Shown piece by piece: positions 1-8,295 of a stretch of 64,000 nt of DNA. The stretch is from RGIG3009 sp045596745 (GTDB lineage Bacteria > Bacillota > Clostridia > Oscillospirales > Acutalibacteraceae): the NCBI GenBank assembly GCA_045596745.1, contig JAZODA010000051.1:1-64000 (forward strand), read 5' to 3'. The notes beneath the pieces are model-generated. The model was not told the DNA's origin. It did not search any database and saw nothing but the letters and a program-made list of their open reading frames with translations. The stretch's first letter is position 1. The number at the start of each line of letters is the position of its first letter. Both the position numbers and the translations under genes were made by a program.

Positions 1-2
1 TC

Positions 3-386
3 ATAGTCTCCCAGCCCGACGGCTACGATACGGTTGTCGGCAACCGCGGACTCAAGCTTTCGGGCGGCGAAAAGCAGCGCGTGTCGCTGGCGCGCGTCAT
101 TCTCAAAAATCCGCCCGTGCTGCTGCTGGACGAAGCGACCTCGTCGCTGGATTCCATTTCGGAAAGCCACATTCAGGATGCCATCCAGCCGCTTCTGAAG
201 GACCGCACCTCGCTGGTGGTTGCACACCGCTTGTCCACGATTTTGTCGGCGGATGAGATTTTGGTAATTGAAAACGGCGTGATTGCCGGACGAGGTCCGC
301 ATCGGAAACTGGTGGAAGAAAACGACCACTATCGCGAATTGTATGAAACGCAGTTCTTGCGTCCGCTTGCCAAAACGGAAACGTGA
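3..386 (+). CDS. ABC transporter ATP-binding domain, C-terminal part (5' truncated by window edge)
   Basis: The reading frame is open from base 3 and gives the last 127 residues of an ABC ATPase. Seen directly: the signature LSGGEKQR (57-80), a Walker B with VLLLDEATSSLD just after it, and the H-loop VVAHRLST (about 222-245). The helical and Walker A parts lie upstream of the window. The glycine-rich LSGGEKQRVSLAR spacing is typical of exporter-type half-transporters (permease fused to ATPase), but the substrate cannot be told. Translation ends at a TGA, 37 bases before the next gene, so the two may be co-transcribed. Confidence 0.9.
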   Translation: MVSQPDGYDTVVGNRGLKLSGGEKQRVSLARVILKNPPVLLLDEATSSLDSISESHIQDAIQPLLKDRTSLVVAHRLSTILSADEILVIENGVIAGRGPHRKLVEENDHYRELYETQFLRPLAKTET

Positions 387-423
387 TAGAACAAAAAGGT
401 TGCTTTGAAAGAGGGAGTATCGG

Positions 424-1986
424 ATGAAACGCTTGTCGGCGATGCTGTTGGTTCTCGCACTGGTGTTGAGCGGTTGTGCGCAACCGGTTGAGCAGACGAC
501 TGCTACGACAACCACGCAAACGGTGATTCAGCGTGACGTGACCTTGGCGGATTGCGGCACAGAACCCGGTATGATTTCGCACAAGAGTACAACGAAGTAT
601 TCTTTCTTTGAAAGCGACGGCGTGGTAAGCACGCGGAATATGTTGTTTGTTCCTGCGGGAACGACGCTGTCTTCCGATTGCCGTATGGCGGTGTACACCT
701 ACACCGAAAAGAACACGCTGGACCTTGAACAGTTGAACGCTACCGGACAGCAGGTTATGAACACCTATCTTGTGGTGATGTCCGAGGGTGACGTGACGCT
801 GGAGCAAGACAGTTTCCTGCGCGTTTCGGTCAACGGCAGTCTCGAGGATGTTACGGTAACTTATCCGTCCGGTAAAGCGGCGGAAGCGTATGTGTTTGAC
901 AACGATTACGAGGCTTACGGCAAGGAGTATGACCGCATTATCAGTGAACTGAAAACGGTTGATGACGGTGCGGTGAACTATGTTTTCATCACCGACATCC
1001 ACTACGATACGGATCAGTTGACTAACGTTCAGGTGGATTCGCTGAAAAAGCAGATGGAGCTTGTCGTACAGATGGCCAACGAAAGCGACGAGCTCGATTT
1101 CGTGGTAATCGGTGGTGACACTACCAGCGGTAACAACTCCAACAAGACGAAGACGGAAAAGCGTGTGAGCGAAATTTTCGAGCTGCTGAAGTCCTGCGAA
1201 AAGCCTGTTTTCATCCTGAAAGGCAACCACGACGACAACTCCTATTTCACCGGTGAAACGGTGTACAGTCAGGATATGGCGGATATGCTTGTCAGTCGCG
1301 CCCAGTGGAACGAAACGGTGCTGAAAGAGTATGCGGCGGCAGGTATTGTCCACGACAGCCGCGACGAAGATTCGGCATATTACTACTACGACATCCCGGA
1401 AAAGAAAATCCGTGCGGTTTGCTTGGATGCGGCGGACTATCCGCAGGAAGTGGACGATGACAATACTATCATCGCCTCGAAGATGGAGCTGAATGAAGAG
1501 GGTAATGCCAAGAGCGGCCGCTCCTACTGGGGATACAGCGAGCGTCAGCTGCAGTGGCTGATAAATGAAGTGTTAACCGCCGAAGATGGCTGGAACTACG
1601 TGTTCCTGTCGCATATGCGTGTGAACACCGAAAACTACGGTGCAGAACTGAAAGAGCTGCTGTCCGCGTTCCAGAACCGCACTGCTTACAGTAACGAAGA
1701 AATCGGTTCGGCGGATTTCACGACGGCGACGGGAAAGGTGCTGGTCTACCACTATGGCCACTCGCACTCGAGCGCTGTTACCGAGGACGAATCACTTAAG
1801 TTCTGGCAGATTCTGACGAGCACGGCGAATATCACTCAGCTCAGCAGTAACAAAACCTCCTCGGAGAATTACCGTTCGTTCGGTACAGACACCGAGTGTT
1901 GCTTCGATGTGATTTCGGCAACGACCGAGAAGATTCAAAAGTACGGGTTCGGCTCGGAAAAGGATGCCACACTCCCGGTAAAATAA
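424..1986 (+). CDS. Lipoprotein calcineurin-like metallophosphoesterase
   Basis: A 520-residue protein with a lipoprotein signal peptide: charged start, hydrophobic stretch and lipobox LSGC near residue 18, so it should be anchored outside the membrane. The two-metal phosphoesterase motifs are all present in order: DIHYD (191-195), GGD (230-232), GNHD (267-270), SHM (396-398) and GHSH (445-448). About 180 residues between signal and catalytic domain are unassigned. An AGAGGGAG ribosome site precedes the ATG. Families with this fold hydrolyse phosphomonoesters, diesters or nucleotides; the substrate here is unknown. It ends at a strong hairpin shared with a convergent gene. Confidence 0.85.
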   Translation: MKRLSAMLLVLALVLSGCAQPVEQTTATTTTQTVIQRDVTLADCGTEPGMISHKSTTKYSFFESDGVVSTRNMLFVPAGTTLSSDCRMAVYTYTEKNTLDLEQLNATGQQVMNTYLVVMSEGDVTLEQDSFLRVSVNGSLEDVTVTYPSGKAAEAYVFDNDYEAYGKEYDRIISELKTVDDGAVNYVFITDIHYDTDQLTNVQVDSLKKQMELVVQMANESDELDFVVIGGDTTSGNNSNKTKTEKRVSEIFELLKSCEKPVFILKGNHDDNSYFTGETVYSQDMADMLVSRAQWNETVLKEYAAAGIVHDSRDEDSAYYYYDIPEKKIRAVCLDAADYPQEVDDDNTIIASKMELNEEGNAKSGRSYWGYSERQLQWLINEVLTAEDGWNYVFLSHMRVNTENYGAELKELLSAFQNRTAYSNEEIGSADFTTATGKVLVYHYGHSHSSAVTEDESLKFWQILTSTANITQLSSNKTSSENYRSFGTDTECCFDVISATTEKIQKYGFGSEKDATLPVK

Positions 1987-2021
1987 AAAAGCTTCCACGG
2001 CAACGCCGTGGAAGCTTTTTT
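1985..2021. terminator. Bidirectional intrinsic terminator
   Basis: Stem AAGCTTCCACGGC (1989-2001), three-base loop, complementary arm 2005-2017, with an A-run before and a T-run after, so it can stop transcription from both convergent genes. Confidence 0.9.
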
Positions 2022-2022
2022 G

Positions 2023-3174
2023 TTACAGTTGTTTTTTGAGGTATTCGGCAACCGCCGTCAGGGAAGAGGGCTTCGGGTCTTGCTTCGAGAGCGGAAGGAT
2101 GACAGAGAAGTCCATCCGATAATTGGGAAGCAGCTCCTTGCGCTCTGTGGAAAGCAAGAACTGCTCCCACTGTTCCGTTGTATAATCCTTGAATCGTTCG
2201 GGATACAGGAACAACTTTCTGGCCATCTCGGCTTTGACAAACGCCTGTGCCGAGAGCGGCAGCAGCGCTTCGTATTCCTCTTGCGGTATGTTCGTAAATA
2301 CCGCCGGAACATCGGAAGCGACAATGTGTTCTTCGCCGCGCAGGATGGTCGTGCCGAGCGCATCAAAGGTGAACTCGTCCGGCGTGAAGTGCAGCTTCAG
2401 CAAGACGCCGTACTCGGTGTTGTGCTGTGCACGCTGGTAGTCGGTGTCGAAGATGAAATTGCCGAGCGAATAGAAAATGGCTTTGTTGTCAAGCAACTCG
2501 TAGTTCATGGTGACGTGCGGATGGTGTGCCACCACGATGTCCGCGCCCATGGACAGATATTCCAGATACCGCTCGCGCGTGTAGGGCTGGGGGAGGTTCG
2601 TGAATTCTTCACCGTCGTGCGAAACAATGATGCACCAGCGGCAGGTTTCTTTGATTTCACGGATGCGTTTTACCAGTTGTTCGCGAAGATTGGGGGTGAA
2701 CAAACCGGCTTTGCTTTCGGTGGCATCGGGACACTCGGGGTAATAGCCGAGCGCCAGAATACCGATGCCGCCTGCTTCGTCCAAAATAATCGGGCGGCTG
2801 GCTTCGTCAAGATTGCTGCCTGCGCCGACCGTTTGGCAGCCTGCTTCCGCGGCGTGGCGCATGGTGCATTCCAGACCGAAAGCGCCAACGTCCATACAGT
2901 GGTTGTTGGCAATGTCCCAAATATCCGCGCGAATCTGCTTCAGCACAGAAACGGCCGCGGCATCCATATAGTGGCAGAACTCACCCTTGCCTGCGGTTTT
3001 GGCAGTTTCGGCATCGATCACCGCGCCTTCGACGTTGGCGACAACGTGATCGCTTTGGCGGAAAAACTCCACGATGTCATCGGACAGAAGTTCGGGGTCG
3101 GCCCATTTGCCCAACATATAGCGGCTGAAACCAATGTCACCGGTGAATACGATGGAGGTGTTTTGCTTATTCAT
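2023..3174 (-). CDS. CapA/PgsA-type metallophosphatase
   Basis: A 383-residue protein of the CapA family (PF09587), related to the poly-gamma-glutamate synthesis protein PgsA/CapA and to metallophosphoesterases. Motifs seen: FTGDIGFSRYM at the N-terminus, VANVEGAV, IANNHCMD, IVSHDGEEF, VVAHHPHV and YSLGNFIFD. No signal peptide or membrane anchor is visible, unlike classical PgsA, so a cytoplasmic role is likely and polyglutamate synthesis is not implied. It starts 18 bases after tmcAL ends on the same strand, with an AGAAGG ribosome site, and is probably in its operon. Confidence 0.8.
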   Translation of the reverse strand: MNKQNTSIVFTGDIGFSRYMLGKWADPELLSDDIVEFFRQSDHVVANVEGAVIDAETAKTAGKGEFCHYMDAAAVSVLKQIRADIWDIANNHCMDVGAFGLECTMRHAAEAGCQTVGAGSNLDEASRPIILDEAGGIGILALGYYPECPDATESKAGLFTPNLREQLVKRIREIKETCRWCIIVSHDGEEFTNLPQPYTRERYLEYLSMGADIVVAHHPHVTMNYELLDNKAIFYSLGNFIFDTDYQRAQHNTEYGVLLKLHFTPDEFTFDALGTTILRGEEHIVASDVPAVFTNIPQEEYEALLPLSAQAFVKAEMARKLFLYPERFKDYTTEQWEQFLLSTERKELLPNYRMDFSVILPLSKQDPKPSSLTAVAEYLKKQL

Positions 3175-3192
3175 ACAAAACCTTCTTTCATG

Positions 3193-4395
3193 TTATTCCC
3201 GCACTAAACCGTTGGTGTAATCGGTTCCGCAGGGGAGCGGGGCAGGAAATGCGACGTTGTACAAATCGGTGGCGCGAGTCTCCAGTTCCCACATGGCTCG
3301 GCACTCATCGCCGGCTTTGTCGATTTGCGAAGCACGGTACAGAAGCGGCACAGCGGGACGGGAGGCGGAGAGAATTTCCTTGCCTCGCTCGTTGGCGGCA
3401 AGCACGCGTGCGTACGGCGGACAGGTACCTGCGTAGCCGGCAGGAATGCCGAGATACGCCGACCAAATCAACCGTCTGACACGGGTGAGGGGATACCGCT
3501 TGGTCTTGATGCCTTCTTCCAGCTCGGCAAGCGACTTTGCCGTACGGATGGCGTTGTACATACGATTTTCAAGGCCCTCGGAAATGCCGGGAAGGTCTCC
3601 GAGCTCTTCCACAGACAACTGTCGCAACCGCGAGAGAACCGCGCGTTCCAACTGTTTGGCATCGGCAGGAAGGCGTCCGTTTTGCGCGGCGTCAGACAAC
3701 GCAGCGGCAGACGGAGCAGGTATGTACGGCAGGGTGTTGATAAGACGATCTGACATCAGCAGCGTGCGCAGGAACGAGGCGGACGCGGTGTTGCCGATGG
3801 GGGCGAGCGAGTCGTGCGCGCTGCCCATACGTTTCACCGTAAAAGGCTTGATGTTGCTGCCCAAACGGTCCAACGCTTTCAGATATTCAATGCCGAGGGT
3901 GTTGTTGGGCGTATCCAGCACCGAAGCGGCGGAGGCACCGGCGATTTCCGCCAGCGCTTTTTGCTGTGCTTCGGGGAAGGAGATGCCAAGCTCCATAAAA
4001 TATCTCAACAAAGAGGCGAAACGGGGCGTGTCCATAATCGATACCGCCTTTTGCAGCGGCGCCAAATCGCCAGCTTCGCTGCCAAAGCTCAGCGTGTCAA
4101 CACAACGGAGTGCGTCAAGCAGCGCCACAGCACCGTGGGCAAAGCCCTCGGCAGAGGACAGACACCACGGTACGGGAAGCTCAAGCACCAAGTCAACGCC
4201 GCCCAGAAGCGCCATACGGGCACGGTCGAATTTGGACATAATGGCAGGTTCGCCACGCTGGACAAAGCTACCGCTCATAACGGCGACAACGTGAGTTGCC
4301 TCGCAACCGCCGTTCTTGGCGCGGGTTTTTTCCAGGTGAAGAGCATGTCCGTTGTGGAACGGATTGTATTCAGCAACAACGCCGGCAATATGCAT
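3193..4395 (-). CDS. tmcAL: tRNA(Met) cytidine acetate ligase TmcAL
   Basis: A 400-residue member of the TmcAL (YlbM) family, which uses ATP and acetate to make N4-acetylcytidine at the elongator tRNA-Met wobble position through an acetyl-adenylate. The N-terminus GVVAEYNPFHNGH holds the nucleotidyltransferase HxGH signature (residues 14-17), and MSGSFVQRGEP follows. The length matches the family. It is divergent from ackA, a common clostridial arrangement that fits a shared acetate theme. Its promoter lies face to face with that of ackA. Confidence 0.92.
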   Translation of the reverse strand: MHIAGVVAEYNPFHNGHALHLEKTRAKNGGCEATHVVAVMSGSFVQRGEPAIMSKFDRARMALLGGVDLVLELPVPWCLSSAEGFAHGAVALLDALRCVDTLSFGSEAGDLAPLQKAVSIMDTPRFASLLRYFMELGISFPEAQQKALAEIAGASAASVLDTPNNTLGIEYLKALDRLGSNIKPFTVKRMGSAHDSLAPIGNTASASFLRTLLMSDRLINTLPYIPAPSAAALSDAAQNGRLPADAKQLERAVLSRLRQLSVEELGDLPGISEGLENRMYNAIRTAKSLAELEEGIKTKRYPLTRVRRLIWSAYLGIPAGYAGTCPPYARVLAANERGKEILSASRPAVPLLYRASQIDKAGDECRAMWELETRATDLYNVAFPAPLPCGTDYTNGLVRE

Positions 4396-4428
4396 AAAAA
4401 CGCCTCCGTGTCTTTTTTTGAAAAAGCC

Positions 4429-4457
4429 TTGAAAAAATTGCAGTTTAGTATTATTAT
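4429..4457 (+). promoter_or_regulatory. Sigma-A promoter for ackA
   Basis: TTGAAA (4429-4434), 17-base spacer, TATTAT (4452-4457). The -10 box abuts the -10 of the opposing tmcAL promoter. Confidence 0.6.
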
Positions 4458-4486
4458 AGTATATAGCATTTTATGGCAAAAATCAA
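4458..4486 (-). promoter_or_regulatory. Sigma-A promoter for tmcAL
   Basis: On the minus strand TTGATT (4486-4481), 17-base spacer, TATACT (4463-4458). It points into the opposing ackA promoter. Confidence 0.6.
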
Positions 4487-4512
4487 TACTATGGAATGGG
4501 GATACGAAACAC

Positions 4513-5706
4513 ATGAAAATTCTGGTTATCAATGCAGGTAGTTCTTCCTTGAAGTATCAGCTGATTGATATGGATGGCGAGCAGGTCGTTGCGAAGGGCC
4601 TGTGCGAGCGCATCGGTATCGACGGTCGCTTTACGCACAAAACCGGTGACGGTCGCGTGGTGCAGCTGGATGTAGCCATGCCCGATCACGAGACGGCTTT
4701 TGAGCAGGTTAAGCAGGCTTTGGTTTCCGGCGAAGGCAAGGTCATTGACGATCTGTCCGAAGTTGCTGCCATCGGTCACCGCGTGGTGCAGGGCGGCGCG
4801 AAATACGATAAATCCGTCCGTATCGACGAAGATGTGCTGAAGGCTGTCCGTGAGTACGAAGTGCTGGCTCCTCTGCACAACCCTGCCTGCCTGAAGGGCA
4901 TCGAAGCGGCTACCGCTGCTTTCGGCACCGAGATTCCGCAGGTTGCTGTGTTTGATACGGCGTTCCATCAGACCATGCCCGAAGTGGCGTATCTGTGGGG
5001 TCTGCCTTACGAGTATTATGAGAAGTACGGCGTGCGCCGCTATGGCTATCACGGCACGTCCCATCGTTTCGTCAGCAAGCGTTGCTGCGAACTGCTGGGC
5101 AAGCCGGATGGCAAGGGCACTCGCATCATCACCTGCCACCTGGGCAACGGCTCCTCGCTGGCGGCAATCCGCGACGGCAAGGTCATCGATACCACCATGG
5201 GTCTGACTCCCCTGGATGGCTTCCTGATGGGTACCCGCAGTGGCGCAATCGATCCGTCTGTTGTTACCTTCATTATGGAGAAGGAAGGCCTGACCGCGGC
5301 TGAGATGGACGGCATTATGAACAAGAAGTCCGGTATGCTGGGCGTTTCCGGCGTTTCCAGTGACGACCGTGACATCACTGCTGCTATGGATGCCGGTAAT
5401 CCGCGCGCCAAGCTGGCGTGGGATCTGCGCAGCTACCAGATTCTGAAGTACATCGGTGGTTATGTTGCCGCTCTGGGCGGTCTGGATGCCATCGTGTTCA
5501 CTGCCGGTATCGGTGAAAACCAGGATCGCCTGCGTGCCGAACTGCTGGAAGGCCTCGCTTATCTGGGCGTCAAGCTGGATGCCGAAGCTAATAACGTGCG
5601 TGGCCAGGAGCGTGAAATCACCACGGCGGATTCCACGGTGCGTGCTTTCATCATCCCCACCAACGAGGAGCTGGTTATCGCTCGCGATACCAAAGACCTC
5701 ATCTAA
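4513..5706 (+). CDS. ackA: Acetate kinase
   Basis: A 397-residue acetate kinase, catalysing acetyl phosphate + ADP to acetate + ATP, the energy-yielding last step of acetate fermentation. Family signatures are intact: MKILVINAGSSSLKYQL at the start, VFDTAFHQTMP, RYGYHGTSHRF, HLGNGSSLAAI, GTRSGAIDPSV and FTAGIGEN near the end. The frame is open far upstream, but the conserved N-terminus fixes the ATG at 4513. No pta gene is adjacent. It ends at a hairpin terminator. Confidence 0.97.
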   Translation: MKILVINAGSSSLKYQLIDMDGEQVVAKGLCERIGIDGRFTHKTGDGRVVQLDVAMPDHETAFEQVKQALVSGEGKVIDDLSEVAAIGHRVVQGGAKYDKSVRIDEDVLKAVREYEVLAPLHNPACLKGIEAATAAFGTEIPQVAVFDTAFHQTMPEVAYLWGLPYEYYEKYGVRRYGYHGTSHRFVSKRCCELLGKPDGKGTRIITCHLGNGSSLAAIRDGKVIDTTMGLTPLDGFLMGTRSGAIDPSVVTFIMEKEGLTAAEMDGIMNKKSGMLGVSGVSSDDRDITAAMDAGNPRAKLAWDLRSYQILKYIGGYVAALGGLDAIVFTAGIGENQDRLRAELLEGLAYLGVKLDAEANNVRGQEREITTADSTVRAFIIPTNEELVIARDTKDLI

Positions 5707-5721
5707 GGTTGCCTGATAAAA

Positions 5722-5760
5722 AAGCAGGGCCGCCGTCTCACAGACGGTGACCCTGTTTTT
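5722..5760. terminator. Intrinsic terminator between ackA and the DUF378 gene
   Basis: Hairpin with paired arms CAGGG/CCCTG (5725-5729/5751-5755) and CCGTCT/AGACGG (5733-5738/5742-5747), flanked by an A-run and a T-run. It can serve both convergent genes. Confidence 0.85.
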
Positions 5761-5767
5761 GCAACGT

Positions 5768-5977
5768 TTAATTGTGTTCTTCCATCATCGATCGACGTCG
5801 GCGGAACAGCAGCGAAATGCACCAGATGCCTGCCAAGGCGACCACGGTGTAGATAACACGGCTGATGGTACCGTCCTGACCGCCGCCAATCCAGGCGACG
5901 AGGTCAAACCGGAACAAGCCGATGCTGCCCCAGTTCAACGCGCCGATGATGACCAGAATTAATGCGATCGTATCCAT
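5768..5977 (-). CDS. DUF378 small membrane protein
   Basis: A 69-residue protein beginning MDTIALILVIIGALNWG, the hallmark of the DUF378 family, with two membrane segments, a short Gly-rich loop and a basic/acidic C-terminal tail (RRRRSMMEEHN). The ATG at 5977 is preceded by AAGGAGGAG; an in-frame ATG nine codons upstream lacks such a site. Function of the family is unknown. It is transcribed alone, convergent with ackA. Confidence 0.85.
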   Translation of the reverse strand: MDTIALILVIIGALNWGSIGLFRFDLVAWIGGGQDGTISRVIYTVVALAGIWCISLLFRRRRSMMEEHN

Positions 5978-6124
5978 AAACAGCTCCTCCTTATATACAA
6001 ACATTTCTTAGCAATACGTTGTTTGACGCACTGATAGTATGAACGGATTTTCGCGCCATATGCATAAGTCGGCTTAAGGTTTTTTGTGGTAAAGACGGAT
6101 AATTTACAAAACTTTCATACTCTC

Positions 6125-6153
6125 TCGACAGAATGTTTGTATCATACTATATA
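6125..6153 (+). promoter_or_regulatory. Possible promoter for the DUF5685 gene
   Basis: TCGACA (6125-6130), 17-base spacer, TATATA (6148-6153). The match is moderate. The rest of the 5978-6176 gap shows nothing else recognisable. Confidence 0.4.
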
Positions 6154-6176
6154 TCGTGTACAAAGGTGAAACAGAT

Positions 6177-7061
6177 ATGTTCGGATATATTAAGGTGTAT
6201 CAGCCGGAATTGAAAATGGGGGAGTTTGAGCAGTATCGGGGGCTGTACTGTTCGCTGTGCCGACGTCTCGGTAAGCGATACGGTCCAAGCGCACAGATGA
6301 CGCTTAGTTACGATATGACATTTCTGGTGCTTTTGGAAATGGCGATGGCGGATTCCTGCCCCGGATTTCACAAGGGGCGTTGTCCATACAATCCGTTCAA
6401 AAAGCGCACCTGCTGCAGCGACAGCCCGATACTTGATCGGTGCGCCGATTTGTCGGTGCTGCTGGTGTATCACAAAACCCGCGACACCATTGCGGACGGC
6501 GGCTTTTTCAAACGCTGCGCCGCACGTCTGGCGTTAATCCCCGCCGCACGCCATCGTCGCAAAGCGGCACGGCTTCAGCCGGAGGCGGATGCCGCCGCTG
6601 CGCGGTACGTACAGCGTCAGGCGGCAATTGAAGCGGCAAAAAGCGGTTCGCTGGACGCGGCCGCCGAACCCACGGCGGAATTGCTGTCGGTCTTCTGTTC
6701 GCAGATTACAACAGACGAAGAACAGCGCGAGATACTCGGACGATTTGGCTACTGCCTCGGTCGCTGGATTTATTTGATGGATGCGGCGGACGACCTGGAG
6801 GAAGACAGTCAAAGCGGCAATTACAATCCGTTGCTTGTTGAGTACCGTTCGCAGCCGATAACGGCGGAAACGCTGTCGGCGTGTCGCGAACGCGTACGGT
6901 TGTCGCTGAATGCATCGCTTGCCGAATGTAAATCGGCGTATGAGTTGCTTTCCATCCGTCGCTTTGACGGTATTTTACGCAATATTCTTGAGTTGGGAAT
7001 GCACCACATTCAAAAGAATGTTCTTGACGGCGATTTCCAAAAGAAAAAACGGGAGGTTTAA
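6177..7061 (+). CDS. DUF5685 family protein
   Basis: A 294-residue protein starting MFGYIKVYQPELKMGEF and carrying an early CSLC pair (residues 25-28) followed by a second Cys cluster ending in TCC, as in DUF5685. The remainder is mostly helical with acidic stretches (DDLEED). No signal peptide. The ATG at 6177 has an AAAGGTG site; a GTG seven codons upstream is less likely. It sits three bases before a J-domain gene, so the two proteins are probably made together. The Cys motifs suggest metal binding, which is inference; function unknown. Confidence 0.7.
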   Translation: MFGYIKVYQPELKMGEFEQYRGLYCSLCRRLGKRYGPSAQMTLSYDMTFLVLLEMAMADSCPGFHKGRCPYNPFKKRTCCSDSPILDRCADLSVLLVYHKTRDTIADGGFFKRCAARLALIPAARHRRKAARLQPEADAAAARYVQRQAAIEAAKSGSLDAAAEPTAELLSVFCSQITTDEEQREILGRFGYCLGRWIYLMDAADDLEEDSQSGNYNPLLVEYRSQPITAETLSACRERVRLSLNASLAECKSAYELLSIRRFDGILRNILELGMHHIQKNVLDGDFQKKKREV

Positions 7062-7064
7062 ACG

Positions 7065-7658
7065 ATGAAAGATCCGTATCAAATCCTTGGTATTGGTCGC
7101 AATGCCACAGATGACGAGGTGAAAGAGGCCTATCGTCAGTTGGCACGCAAGTACCATCCTGACAATTATGAGGACAACCCGTTGTCGGACCTCGCAAAAG
7201 AAAAAATGCAGGAGATTAACGAGGCCTATGATGCCATCATCCGTGAACGCCGTTCGGGCAACAACGGACAGGGTCATGCGCAGGGCGCTTCTCACTACAC
7301 CGACATCCGCAACCTGATTCGCTCCGGTCGTATGGCTGATGCGGAAACGCTGTTGGATGGCATCCCCGCACCCTCGCGCGATGCCGAATGGTATTTCCTC
7401 AAGGGCAGCGTGCTGTACAAAAAAGGCTGGCTGGACGATGCTTATAATCACTTCTCCACCGCTACGCGTATGGATCCCGGTAATATGGAGTATCGTGCGG
7501 CGTATAATCAGTTGGAGCGTCAGCGCCAGACCGGCGGAATGTACCGCGGTGCACCGGTGGGTGGTGCCGGTTGTACCGGTTGCGATATGTGTCAGGGCCT
7601 GATTTGCGCTGACTGCTGCTGCGAATGCTTGGGTGGCGACCTCATCGGTTGTTGCTAA
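7065..7658 (+). CDS. J-domain (DnaJ-like) protein with Cys-rich C-terminus
   Basis: A 197-residue protein. Residues 4-65 form a J-domain (PYQILGIGRNAT, HPD at 31-33), which would stimulate a DnaK-type ATPase. Residues about 85-150 look like a TPR-type helical repeat (YFLKGSVLYKKGWLDDAYNHF). The last 30 residues are a dense Cys cluster (CTGCDMCQGL then CADCCCECLG) that may bind metal or be acylated. It is not the classic DnaJ: there are no CXXCXGXG zinc repeats. It follows the DUF5685 gene with three bases between them. Confidence 0.85.
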   Translation: MKDPYQILGIGRNATDDEVKEAYRQLARKYHPDNYEDNPLSDLAKEKMQEINEAYDAIIRERRSGNNGQGHAQGASHYTDIRNLIRSGRMADAETLLDGIPAPSRDAEWYFLKGSVLYKKGWLDDAYNHFSTATRMDPGNMEYRAAYNQLERQRQTGGMYRGAPVGGAGCTGCDMCQGLICADCCCECLGGDLIGCC

Positions 7659-7679
7659 TCGGATAGGAGTGTTATTTCG

Positions 7680-8222
7680 GTGAAACGTACGGCACGGGTC
7701 GCCTGGAGCGGCTTGATGGGCGCGCTTTCGTTAGCGTGCTTGCTGCTGACGGTATTTCCGTTTGCAACCTACGCGTTGCCGGCTCTGGCATCGGTGTTTC
7801 TGATGCCGGTGGTAATCGAATGTGGGCGACGCTGGGCGGTGGCAGTGTACACCTCGGTGGCATTGCTCGCCTTACTTATCACGCCGGACATTGAGGCAAG
7901 ACTGCTGTTTGTGGCGTTTTTCGGGTATTACCCGATTGTCAAATCCTTTGCCGAATCGCGGCGTAGCCGTGTGGCGGAATGGGGCATCAAGTTTTTGGTG
8001 TTCAACGCCGCTGTGGTGGCTGCTTACGCACTGCTGTCGGTGGTCGGGTTTTCGCTGGAGGCGTTTCGCATCGATGGTGTGGCGTTGCCGCTCGCCGGGT
8101 TTTTGCTGGTATTCCTGCTGCTCGGCAATGTGGTGTTCTTGCTGTATGACATCACGCTGACGCGGCTGATTCCTTTGTATTTCAGTCGTTTCCAGCCGCT
8201 TCTTCGCCGCTTGTTCCGTTAA
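7680..8222 (+). CDS. Unnamed multi-pass membrane protein
   Basis: A 180-residue hydrophobic protein with about five membrane segments and a basic C-terminus (RFQPLLRRLFR). The GTG start has an ATAGGAG site. I do not recognise a named family; the profile resembles small ECF-type or DUF2232-like proteins but no motif decides this. It ends the apparent operon with the DUF5685 and J-domain genes. Confidence 0.6.
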   Translation: MKRTARVAWSGLMGALSLACLLLTVFPFATYALPALASVFLMPVVIECGRRWAVAVYTSVALLALLITPDIEARLLFVAFFGYYPIVKSFAESRRSRVAEWGIKFLVFNAAVVAAYALLSVVGFSLEAFRIDGVALPLAGFLLVFLLLGNVVFLLYDITLTRLIPLYFSRFQPLLRRLFR

Positions 8223-8229
8223 CTCGGTC

Positions 8230-8258
8230 TTGCTTTTTGGGCGAAAAGGAAGTACACT
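8230..8258 (+). promoter_or_regulatory. Sigma-A promoter for the RpiR-type regulator operon
   Basis: TTGCTT (8230-8235), 17-base spacer, TACACT (8253-8258). Confidence 0.55.
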
Positions 8259-8295
8259 TAAAGGGGTTTTCCCGCATTTTCAGTAAAGGTTTGTG

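Noticed and set aside
103..1353. Long minus-strand open frame of 416 codons opposite the phosphoesterase
   Set aside because: Antisense shadow of two clear plus-strand genes; no ribosome site, no motif and His/Arg-rich composition typical of shadow frames.
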